DNA from: Myxococcales bacterium
Lineage (GTDB): Bacteria > Myxococcota > Polyangia > Fen-1088
Direction of reading: 5' to 3'
DNA: 5,403 nucleotides
Assembly: GCA_003155465.1 (NCBI GenBank)
Contig: PMCR01000255.1
Span: 8,382-13,784, forward strand
The position numbers and the translations under genes are program-made. The notes beneath the pieces were generated by a model. It did not search any database and was not told the origin of the DNA. It saw nothing but the letters and a program-made list of their open reading frames with translations. Below, one piece after another: positions 1 through 5,403 of the stretch. Positions within the stretch are counted from its first letter, which is position 1; each line of letters opens with the position of its first letter.

Positions 1-2408
1 ACGCGCGGATCGATGCTGGCCGCGCCGGCGGTCACGCCAGCGCCGCAGGCGATCACCAAGACATCGCGCGGCTCTGCCGGGACCAGCGTCGTGAGGTGCC
101 CGAGCATGCGCTGCAGCCGCATGTCCTGGGGAAGGGTGGACGCCTGGACCTTGCCGGCGTTGTAGTAGCTGATGATTCCGCCCAGATCCCGCGAAACCGC
201 CGGGGACGAATTCATCCCTTCTCCGACGTAGAGGAAGGTTTCCTTCGTGGTTCGTTCGACGGCCGAGAAGCGACCGTGCGCGACCAGCAGCGGGGGAACC
301 GCGACCACATTGCGTCCCAGAAGGACGGCCAGCTCGACTATGGCCAACGTCCAGATAGCATACGGTATGGTGAACCGCGGCGCCGCGCGATCAGGCAGCA
401 GCGCCGGTATGAGGGTGATGGCGGCGGCTACGGCCGCGAGCGCGATCAGGATCCTTTCGCCGTTCTGGGTCCCGACCGCGGCGATCAGCACCAGGCTGGT
501 TCCGAGCGCCCCGACGATGGCGCCCACTGTGTTCGCCGCGTAGACCCGGCCCACCACGACGCCGCCATCACTTCCCCTGGACGCGACGGCGGCAAGCGCC
601 AGCGGAAAGCTGGCACCCCACAGGCAGGCCGCAGGCAGGATTGCCCAGAGGCAGCGGACGAAATCGATCTGGAATTGATGCCACGGAGTGTCTGCCAGCC
701 GCGGGTTGACCGGCCAGTAGGGCAGCGAGCGGGTGATGTTCCACGACGCCCAAGCGATCGCCGCGACCAGCGCAAGTTGGGCGAAGCCGAGCGCCCGGCG
801 CGGATGGGGCGTGCGGCGCCCGATCGACGAGCCGACGCCACTGCCCAGGCCGATCCCGACCAAGAACACCGCCAATATGATCGAGAAGGTATACGTGGTG
901 TGGCTCAAGAGCAGCCCGAAGAGTCGCGTCCAGATGACCTCCGCGCCCAGCGCGCTCATCCCTGAAAGCCCGATTGCAAGGTAGATGATCCAGGCGGGTG
1001 TGGTCGGGGCGGCAGTCGCGGCGGTCCCGGGGTCGCGGCTCACGTCGCGCGGATCAGCCCCGGGACAGGCGTGCGCGAGTGCGAACGCAGCCAAGGCGAC
1101 CACCGTGTTCAAGGCAACGGCGACGAAAGTCGCGGTACCCACGTCGTGAACCCGGAGAAGGTAGAAACCCGCAAGCAGACAGCCGAACACTGCCCCAAGC
1201 GTGTTGCCGGCGTAGAAGAATCCGAGCCAGGAGACCCCGCGTGGGTTCATTTCCACCCAGCGGGAAACCGCGGGCAGGGTAGCCCCCATCATCATGGTGG
1301 GCGGCAAGAGACAGATCGCCGCGAAAAAACCGCGCAGTAGCAATCCCGGGATGCCATGCCCGACCACCGCCGTGTAGACATACTGGACCAGAGGTATCGC
1401 CCCCAGCATCAAGATCCCGGAAACGCCAATTGCGACTTCGAGTACGGCGTAGACGCGCAAGGGGTGCCGAGTACGGGAGACGAAGCGAGAAAGCCCCAGG
1501 CTCCCCAGGCACATCCCGCCCATGAAGGTCCCCAGCAGCACCCCGATCGAGACCGCCGAAGACCCAAGCACGAGTTGCAGCATCTGGAACCAGACAATCT
1601 CGTAGATCAGCGCCGCGCATCCGCTGGCCAGGAAAAACACCAGGAGAAGCGCAAAAGGTCGCTCGTCAGCGCTGCGGCCAACCAGCGGCACGGTCTTGCG
1701 GCGGCGTGCGATCCGCACTCCGGCAAGCAACACGATCGCCACGCCCAGCGAGATCTCAAGCCAGCCAATCGAGGCGGGCGGCGCGGGCTCCGCCATTCCC
1801 GGCTGTCCGGGGGTCTGCGGCGCAGCCGAGAGGGGCGCGTCCAGAATGCGCATGACCGGCGGGAAAGGGGTCGGGGCGAGGCAATACGCGGCGAACTCGG
1901 AGACCGAGAAGAATCCATCTCCTTCTGCCTCGCCGATGCGCAGGTAGCGCACGGTCTGGGGTTCGATCTGGACGGAGCGCGTGCGCAGACCGGGTCCCCC
2001 GTCGACCACGTTCGCGATCTCCGCCAGCACCCGGAAGCTTCCCGTCTGCCCGTCGCTCGATCCGGCGATCTTGTAGGTGTCGTTGGCGTCGGCTTGTAGA
2101 TAGAGCGCGCTCACCTTTCGCGGCTCGCCCAGGTCATAGGTTATGGATGCGGCAGGGCTCGCCAGCTTGACGGCCGCCGGCGCGTCCCAGGATGTCCATT
2201 CTTGCGCAACCGTGCCGTCCGTGACCAGCGCGGCGTTGCCGCGAATTTCTTGCTGGGCGGATGGCATCAGACCCGCGAGCAGATCCGTGGTGTCACATTC
2301 TGGCAGCGCTGGGCGCTCTGCCGCGTGGGCGCCTCGGCTTGCCACTGCACCCACGGCCAGCGCCAGTCCGGCACACACGAACAGCGGTGTCGCACGACGG
2401 CGTGTCAT
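1..2408 (-). CDS. Discoidin-domain membrane protein fused to spermidine synthase (MFS/SpeE-like), 3' end outside window
   Basis: The frame is open from ATG at 2408 to the left edge: 802 codons, no stop. Residues 1-29 look like a signal peptide (MTRRR, hydrophobic core, AHA before Ala30). Residues about 40-176 fit a discoidin/F5-8C fold: YDLGEPRKVSALYLQ, YKIAGSSDG, RYLRIGE, FSVSEF, with Cys38 and Cys176 at its ends. A Pro/Ala linker and a helix at about 213-235 follow. Two related membrane modules start near 262 (SGCAALIYEIVW) and 481 (SGMSALGAEVIWTR), the signature of fused MFS/spermidine synthases. From about 725 the synthase begins: FLYVGEG, NAGKVQAST (750-758) and the nucleotide-binding loop VLVIACGAGVTAGA (783-796). 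Family knowledge predicts decarboxylated-SAM aminopropyl transfer, but these fused forms are poorly characterised and the acidic catalytic residues lie outside the window. The discoidin part is probably periplasmic. Start choice: good Shine-Dalgarno and signal peptide. Family assignment is firm; substrate is unknown. Confidence 0.9.
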   Translation of the reverse strand, partial: MTRRRATPLFVCAGLALAVGAVASRGAHAAERPALPECDTTDLLAGLMPSAQQEIRGNAALVTDGTVAQEWTSWDAPAAVKLASPAASITYDLGEPRKVSALYLQADANDTYKIAGSSDGQTGSFRVLAEIANVVDGGPGLRTRSVQIEPQTVRYLRIGEAEGDGFFSVSEFAAYCLAPTPFPPVMRILDAPLSAAPQTPGQPGMAEPAPPASIGWLEISLGVAIVLLAGVRIARRRKTVPLVGRSADERPFALLLVFFLASGCAALIYEIVWFQMLQLVLGSSAVSIGVLLGTFMGGMCLGSLGLSRFVSRTRHPLRVYAVLEVAIGVSGILMLGAIPLVQYVYTAVVGHGIPGLLLRGFFAAICLLPPTMMMGATLPAVSRWVEMNPRGVSWLGFFYAGNTLGAVFGCLLAGFYLLRVHDVGTATFVAVALNTVVALAAFALAHACPGADPRDVSRDPGTAATAAPTTPAWIIYLAIGLSGMSALGAEVIWTRLFGLLLSHTTYTFSIILAVFLVGIGLGSGVGSSIGRRTPHPRRALGFAQLALVAAIAWASWNITRSLPYWPVNPRLADTPWHQFQIDFVRCLWAILPAACLWGASFPLALAAVASRGSDGGVVVGRVYAANTVGAIVGALGTSLVLIAAVGTQNGERILIALAAVAAAITLIPALLPDRAAPRFTIPYAIWTLAIVELAVLLGRNVVAVPPLLVAHGRFSAVERTTKETFLYVGEGMNSSPAVSRDLGGIISYYNAGKVQASTLPQDMRLQRMLGHLTTLVPAEPRDVLVIACGAGVTAGAASIDPR
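849..946 (-). repeat. Direct repeat copy A, inside the spermidine-synthase gene
   Basis: These 98 bases lie in the second membrane module (residues about 488-520, from AEVIWTR onward) and recur at 5207-5304 in the same orientation with 10 mismatches and no gaps. This copy is part of an intact reading frame. The copies are 4358 bp apart and flank the whole RCC1 lipoprotein gene. Confidence 0.93.
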
Positions 2409-2411
2409 TGG

Positions 2412-2417
2412 TCCTCC
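2412..2417 (-). promoter_or_regulatory. Shine-Dalgarno of the membrane spermidine-synthase gene
   Basis: The minus strand reads GGAGGA here, followed by CCA and then ATG at 2408. The six-base match to the 16S anti-Shine-Dalgarno is strong though slightly close to the start. It supports 2408 over internal starts, as does the signal peptide that begins directly there. No clear -35/-10 pair was recognised upstream. Confidence 0.7.
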
Positions 2418-2503
2418 ATAGATAGAGGTCGCTTAGCGTATCAGGTCGGCCACTCGCGCGCGATGGTGGAGGTGTGCAGAACCAGCGTAGCGAGAACGAA
2501 AAC

Positions 2504-2520
2504 GGGGTAAACTGTACCCC
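2504..2520. promoter_or_regulatory. Inverted repeat, candidate operator
   Basis: GGGGTA and TACCCC form a perfect 6-bp inverted repeat around a 5-base AACTG centre, in the gap between divergent genes and about 95 bp upstream of the ATG at 2408. It directly abuts the ATG at 2521, where a ribosome binding site would be expected, which argues against that ATG being used. The position suits a dimeric regulator site, but a 6-bp arm can occur by chance and no T-tract follows as in a terminator. Confidence 0.35.
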
Positions 2521-2745
2521 ATGTTTGAGGTTACGGTTTCGGCCCTCGGGCGACCTTGCGCTATTGCAATCTGGGTGTTGAGTGCTGACGGGACCGCGGC
2601 TTGCTGGGGTGACAACACCTCCGGTCAGAACACAGCCCCAGCAGGCACTTTCATCCAGATCTCCGCCGGCGCGAGGCACTCCTGCGGGCTGAGGTCCGAC
2701 GGCTATGCCACTTGCTGGGGAGATCTGGTGACGCCCGACCGCTGA
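2521..2745 (+). pseudogene. Remnant of a second RCC1-type repeat protein (short-period subfamily)
   Basis: The 74-codon frame has two RCC1-like blade cores: [13 protein letters not shown] (from residue 20) and [16 protein letters not shown] (residues 53-68), joined by [13 protein letters not shown]. The CWG-to-CWG period is 37 residues, against 50 in the neighbouring gene, and the connecting PAGTF.QISAG motif is absent there, so it derives from a different RCC1 subfamily and not from slippage of the neighbour. Intact members normally have many repeats; here fewer than two remain. The first blade has Trp18 where the first Cys of the pair would be. Residues 1-19 resemble nothing I know, there is no signal peptide, and an inverted repeat replaces the ribosome site. 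The frame stops at 2743-2745, 39 bp before the intact gene and in another frame. It is probably a decayed or recombined fragment; a short expressed peptide is less likely. Confidence 0.7.
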
Positions 2746-2752
2746 GCGGGCG
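2732..2752 (+). other. GC-rich hairpin over the end of the RCC1 remnant
   Basis: CGCCCG (2732-2737) and CGGGCG (2747-2752) can pair as a six-base all-GC stem with a 9-base loop containing the TGA of the remnant. No T-run follows, so it is not a canonical intrinsic terminator. It lies 14 bases before the Shine-Dalgarno of the lipoprotein gene and could be chance in GC-rich DNA. Confidence 0.25.
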
Positions 2753-2765
2753 ATTAGGGGAAGGC

Positions 2766-2772
2766 AAAGGAG
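2766..2772 (+). promoter_or_regulatory. Shine-Dalgarno of the RCC1 lipoprotein gene
   Basis: AAAGGAG is 11 bases upstream of ATG 2784, a slightly long but workable spacing. The frame stays open upstream to a TTG at 2712, but that start lacks a ribosome site and would bury the signal peptide behind 24 polar residues. GTG 2772 and ATG 2799 are the other candidates; ATG 2799 would give a shorter classical signal peptide beginning [12 protein letters not shown]. Confidence 0.5.
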
Positions 2773-2783
2773 TGCAGCAACAG

Positions 2784-5189
2784 ATGTTTGCTGGGCCCAT
2801 GGTGGTTCGCGCTGTCGCTATCGTTCTTCTGGCGAATCTGGCCTCGGGGGCGTGCGGGAGGACTGGACTCGGTCGGGGTGATGCTGGCGCTGCTGCCCCC
2901 ACGGATGTGGCGGCCGCTATCGGAGGTGCGGCCGGCGGCACGGATGTGGCGGTCGCCATCGGAGGTGCGGCCGGCGGCGCGGATACGGCGGTCGGCATGG
3001 GTGGGCTCAACGCCGATAGTCGCGGCGCGGGAGGATCGGGTGGAGGCCAAGCTCCCATCTCGTGTAGTAGCGCGGACGCTGTCCTGGTGAAATCTGTTGC
3101 GGCCGGCTATTCCCACACCTGCGCGCTGATGACGAACGGAGGCGTCCGTTGCTGGGGACAGAACTCCTCCGGTCAGCTCGGCAATGGCACCACAACCGAT
3201 CGCTGGAGCCCGGACACGAACGATGTGCTAGTGGGCGTGCAGGCCATTGCAGTGGGGTCCGAGCACACCTGTGCGCTGATGACGACAGGCGGAGTCCGAT
3301 GCTGGGGACAAAACTGGAATGGCCAGCTCGGCGATGGCAGCACAACCGATCGCTGGAGTCCGCCGACCGGCGACGTGATTACCGGGGTCCAGGCCATCGC
3401 CGCAGGTGTTTCTCACACCTGTGCGCTGATGATGACCGGCGGAGTCCGATGCTGGGGAGACAATCACGGCAATCAGATCGGAGACACCGCCGAGTTCCAC
3501 TTGAGTCCACCCCCGCGCGACTTCCTCACGGGCGTACAGGCCATCGCGGCGGGTTGGGATCACACCTGTGTCCTCATGACAAGCGGTGGGGTTCGTTGCT
3601 GGGGCTCCAACTTCGATGGCCAGCTAGGAGACAGCAGCGTGAGCTACTCCCGGATCGGCCCACCTGAGAACGACGTGCTCACCGGGGTCCAGGCGATCGC
3701 CGCGGGCGTCTATCACACCTGCGCGTTGCTAACGAGCGGCGGGGTCCGATGCTGGGGCAACAACGACCACGGCCAGCTCGGCGATGGCACGACGATGAAT
3801 CGTTCCAGCCCACCGGCCTTCGACGCCATCACCGGGGTCGCAGCAATCGCGGCTCAGGAGAATCAAACCTGCGCGCTGCTGACCACGGGCGGGGTCCGAT
3901 GCTGGGGCAACAACGACTCCGGGGAGCTTGGCGATGGCACCACCACCGACCGATCGAGCCCACCGACCAGCGACGCGCTCACGGGTGCCCAAGCCATCAC
4001 GGTCGGCGGGGGGCATGCGTGCGCGCTCATGGCGACCGGCGGGCTCCAGTGCTGGGGAGGCAACTACGCCGGCCAACTTGGCATCGGCCAGACGACGACC
4101 CGACTGTCCCCACCGACCAGCGACGTGCCGGGCAACTTCCAGGCGATTGCGGCGGGCGAGTCTCACACCTGTGCTCTGATGACGACCGGTGGAGTCCGCT
4201 GCTGGGGCATCAATGACTACGGCCAGCTCGGCGATGGCACTCCAGCCAACCGATCGAGTCCGGGGGGAAGTGATGTGCTCGCCCGTGTGCAGGCCATTGC
4301 GGCGGGAGCTTGGCACGCCTGCGCCCTGACCATCGCGGGCGGTGTCCGCTGCTGGGGACACAACTTGTACGGCCAACTTGGCGATGGCACGACGACCGAT
4401 CGCCCGCTACCGCCGTTGAGCGATGCACTCACCAGCGTCAAGGCGATTGTGGCGGGCGAATCTCACACCTGTGCGCTGACGACCAGTGGTGGCGTCCAAT
4501 GCTGGGGATGCGACGTCCACGGCCAGCTCGGTGATGGCCCCGGGGTCGGCGCCTGGAGCCCTCACGACACCGAGCTGACCGGTGTTCAGGCTATCGCAGC
4601 AGGCGCGTCTCACACCTGCGCCCTGATGACAACCGGTGGCGTCCGGTGTTGGGGATACAACTACCGCGGGCAGCTCGGCGATGGCAGCAGCAACGTTACG
4701 CTCATCAGTCCGCCGACCAGCGACGTGCTGACCGGGGTAAAGGCCATCGCCGCGGGCGAATCTCACACCTGCGCCCTGATGATGAACGGCGGCGTGCGGT
4801 GCTGGGGATACAACTCCGACGGTGAACTCGGCGATGGCACGACCACATCTCGTACGAGCCCGCCCGCGAAAGATGGGCTGACCGGCGTGAGCGCCATCGC
4901 CTCGGGCTACTCTCACACTTGTGCCCTGATGACGACCGGTGGGGTTCGATGCTGGGGAAAGAACGACGCGGGCCAACTTGGCGATGGCACCACGACCAAT
5001 CGATCGACTCCTCCCACGAGCGATGTTCTTGCCGGGGTCTATGCCATCGCCACGGGCAGGTCTCATACCTGCGCGCTGATGACAACTGGCGGGGTTCGAT
5101 GTTGGGGGAACAGCGACTACGGTCAATTCGGCGATGGCGCTGCAACCACATACCTGACACCGATGGTGGTCACGGCGATTTGCCAGTAG
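2784..5189 (+). CDS. RCC1-repeat lipoprotein, 14 blades (predicted double beta-propeller)
   Basis: This 801-residue protein begins [19 protein letters not shown] and reaches a probable lipidated Cys24 in ASGAC; the -3 position is Ser rather than Leu, so the lipobox is acceptable but not ideal. Residues 25-93 are a Gly/Ala-rich linker with a repeated [12 protein letters not shown] unit and a GGSGGG stretch. From about residue 102 to the end run 14 RCC1-type repeats with a core of [16 protein letters not shown], then [10 protein letters not shown] and [20 protein letters not shown]1 repeats fold as seven-bladed propellers, so 14 suggests two. Each repeat has two cysteines ten residues apart; Cys94 and Cys800 bracket the array. 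The protein is probably anchored at the cell envelope and binds something with its propeller loops; RCC1 families also include GTP-exchange factors, but a secreted protein is unlikely to do that. The ligand is unknown. The stop at 5187 follows a natural final strand (MVVTAICQ). The family is firm; function is not inferable. Confidence 0.93.
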   Translation: MFAGPMVVRAVAIVLLANLASGACGRTGLGRGDAGAAAPTDVAAAIGGAAGGTDVAVAIGGAAGGADTAVGMGGLNADSRGAGGSGGGQAPISCSSADAVLVKSVAAGYSHTCALMTNGGVRCWGQNSSGQLGNGTTTDRWSPDTNDVLVGVQAIAVGSEHTCALMTTGGVRCWGQNWNGQLGDGSTTDRWSPPTGDVITGVQAIAAGVSHTCALMMTGGVRCWGDNHGNQIGDTAEFHLSPPPRDFLTGVQAIAAGWDHTCVLMTSGGVRCWGSNFDGQLGDSSVSYSRIGPPENDVLTGVQAIAAGVYHTCALLTSGGVRCWGNNDHGQLGDGTTMNRSSPPAFDAITGVAAIAAQENQTCALLTTGGVRCWGNNDSGELGDGTTTDRSSPPTSDALTGAQAITVGGGHACALMATGGLQCWGGNYAGQLGIGQTTTRLSPPTSDVPGNFQAIAAGESHTCALMTTGGVRCWGINDYGQLGDGTPANRSSPGGSDVLARVQAIAAGAWHACALTIAGGVRCWGHNLYGQLGDGTTTDRPLPPLSDALTSVKAIVAGESHTCALTTSGGVQCWGCDVHGQLGDGPGVGAWSPHDTELTGVQAIAAGASHTCALMTTGGVRCWGYNYRGQLGDGSSNVTLISPPTSDVLTGVKAIAAGESHTCALMMNGGVRCWGYNSDGELGDGTTTSRTSPPAKDGLTGVSAIASGYSHTCALMTTGGVRCWGKNDAGQLGDGTTTNRSTPPTSDVLAGVYAIATGRSHTCALMTTGGVRCWGNSDYGQFGDGAATTYLTPMVVTAICQ
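2901..3004 (+). repeat. 39-bp tandem repeat in the lipoprotein linker
   Basis: Units at 2901-2939 and 2940-2978 differ at only two bases, and a diverged partial third unit runs to about 3004. Each unit is in frame and encodes 13 residues of the type [13 protein letters not shown]. It lies between the lipobox and the first RCC1 blade and acts as a flexible spacer. The unit length keeps the frame, so copy number could change the tether length without breaking the protein. Confidence 0.9.
3087..5180 (+). repeat. Fourteen tandem 150-bp RCC1 repeats (coding)
   Basis: The TGC/TGT codon of each CWG motif falls at 3150, 3300, 3450, 3597, 3750, 3900, 4050, 4200, 4350, 4500, 4647, 4800, 4950 and 5100. 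The spacing is exactly 150 except for a 147/153 pair at repeats 3-4-5 and again at 10-11-12, seven repeats later. The shared cores use mixed synonymous codons (for example TGC or TGT, GCG, GCC or GCT, CTG or CTC), so the array is old and held by selection rather than freshly amplified. The most divergent junction is between repeats 7 and 8 (DVPGNFQAI in place of DVLTGVQAI). Confidence 0.95.
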
Positions 5190-5206
5190 GCGCGGAGGGT
5201 GGCCAT

Positions 5207-5304
5207 GCCGATCCCGATCGAGAACATCGCCAGGATAATCGAGAACGTATACGTCGTGTGGCTCAAGAGCAGCCCGAAGAGACGCGTCCAGATCACCTCC
5301 GCGC
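5207..5304 (-). pseudogene. Fragment of a spermidine-synthase/MFS paralogue (direct repeat copy B)
   Basis: The minus strand matches 849-946 at 88 of 98 bases without gaps. Twenty-five consecutive residues, from AEVIWTRLFG through HTTYTFSIILA, are identical to the large membrane gene, and the next residues (MFSIGIG against VFLVGIG) are similar. Upstream of AEV the frame encodes unrelated sequence from a GTG at 5359, with no GLSGMSALG equivalent. Downstream it runs antisense into the end of the RCC1 gene and stops at 5123. Within the 25 identical codons there are seven synonymous and no amino-acid changes, so the source was a functional, diverged paralogue and the fragment is not a recent local copy. 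The surrounding 237-bp frame shows no other sign of being a gene. Confidence 0.8.
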
Positions 5305-5403
5305 GTGTCTGAATCGGAAAACCAGCGCGCCTCCTCGCGACACCGCCGGAAGCGCGCACGTCGTTGAATCTGTGGATCTAGTCACACGTGTCCGAACACG
5401 GAA
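5305..5403. other. Right-hand flank, no gene recognised
   Basis: I find no credible coding frame, RNA gene or ribosome site here. A small inverted repeat (CGTGT at 5387-5391, ACACG at 5396-5400, four-base loop) sits at the right edge without a visible T-tract; the window ends before its context can be judged. An RCC1-gene terminator was looked for between 5190 and 5403 and not recognised. Confidence 0.5.

Larger units (their letters stand above)
2409..2783. other. Region between divergent genes, without an intact gene
   Basis: This stretch must hold the promoters of both the leftward membrane gene and the rightward RCC1 lipoprotein gene. I recognise the leftward Shine-Dalgarno at 2412-2417, a 17-bp inverted repeat at 2504-2520, an RCC1-type coding remnant at 2521-2745, a GC-rich hairpin at 2732-2752 and the rightward Shine-Dalgarno at 2766-2772. 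No confident sigma70 promoter was seen on either strand. The rightward promoter may lie inside the remnant. Confidence 0.7.

Noticed and set aside
96..965. 289-codon plus-strand open frame, with a similar one at 1356-2099
   Set aside because: Both lie antisense to the membrane spermidine-synthase gene. Their translations are Arg/Gly/Asp-rich and low in hydrophobic residues, typical of GC-rich shadow frames, and the minus strand carries recognisable family motifs over the same bases.
1054..1620. 188-codon minus-strand frame, with others at 485-841 and 1607-1918
   Set aside because: They are on the correct strand but in the wrong frame. The continuous frame from 2408 covers the same bases and gives transmembrane and synthase motifs; these give Arg/Ser-rich sequence.
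2712..2783. Upstream TTG start at 2712 for the RCC1 lipoprotein
   Set aside because: It has no ribosome site, overlaps the end of the RCC1 remnant and would place about 24 polar residues before the signal peptide.
4407..5126. 239-codon minus-strand open frame, with a similar one at 3729-4376
   Set aside because: These are antisense shadows of the RCC1 array. Their apparent repeats simply mirror the 150-bp coding period, and there is no ribosome site or recognisable domain.
3087..5180. Regular repeats as a CRISPR array or non-coding satellite
   Set aside because: The 150-bp period is one in-frame protein repeat with conserved residues and synonymous variation. There are no short identical repeats separated by unique spacers.
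5325..5357. GCGCGC at 5325-5330 and 5352-5357 as a hairpin
   Set aside because: The arms are self-complementary simple sequence, flanks do not pair, and such matches are expected by chance in GC-rich DNA.
5384..5400. Inverted repeat at the right edge as a transcription terminator
   Set aside because: The stem is only five base pairs, no T-tract is visible and the window ends immediately after it.

Overview
The window is GC-rich with strongly G/C-biased third codon positions. It looks like chromosome from a large-genome Gram-negative bacterium, most likely a myxobacterium (Polyangiales/Sorangium type) or another member of the former Deltaproteobacteria. This guess rests on the codon bias, a lipoprotein whose mature N-terminus begins CGRTGLG, Gly/Ala-rich linkers, a long RCC1-repeat secreted protein, and a membrane-embedded spermidine-synthase-like protein. 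It is an inference from style, not a marker-gene assignment.

Layout. (1) Positions 1-2408, minus strand: the first 802 codons of a large gene that runs off the left edge. I checked the frame triplet by triplet and found no stop. The product has a signal peptide, a discoidin-like (F5/8 type C) domain, a transmembrane helix, a two-part MFS-like membrane region and the beginning of a spermidine-synthase domain. (2) Positions 2409-2783: the upstream region between two divergent genes. It holds the minus-strand gene's Shine-Dalgarno, a 17-bp inverted repeat, and a broken remnant of another RCC1-type protein (2521-2745, plus strand). (3) Positions 2784-5189, plus strand: an intact 801-residue lipoprotein with 14 RCC1-type repeats of about 50 residues on a 150-bp period, probably two seven-bladed propellers. 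(4) Positions 5207-5304: a 98-bp fragment about 90% identical to 849-946 of the first gene, in the same orientation and without the rest of the gene. (5) Positions 5305-5403: nothing I can assign.

Both intact products are predicted to be exported or membrane-located, and they are divergently transcribed. Nothing in the sequence shows that they work together. The clearest unexplained structure is that the RCC1 lipoprotein gene lies between two gene remnants, one of a different RCC1 subfamily and one of a paralogue of its neighbour. That suggests a repeatedly rearranged locus. The RCC1 array also carries an internal signature of seven-blade duplication. I see no RNA genes, CRISPR arrays, insertion sequences or defence-type enzymes.
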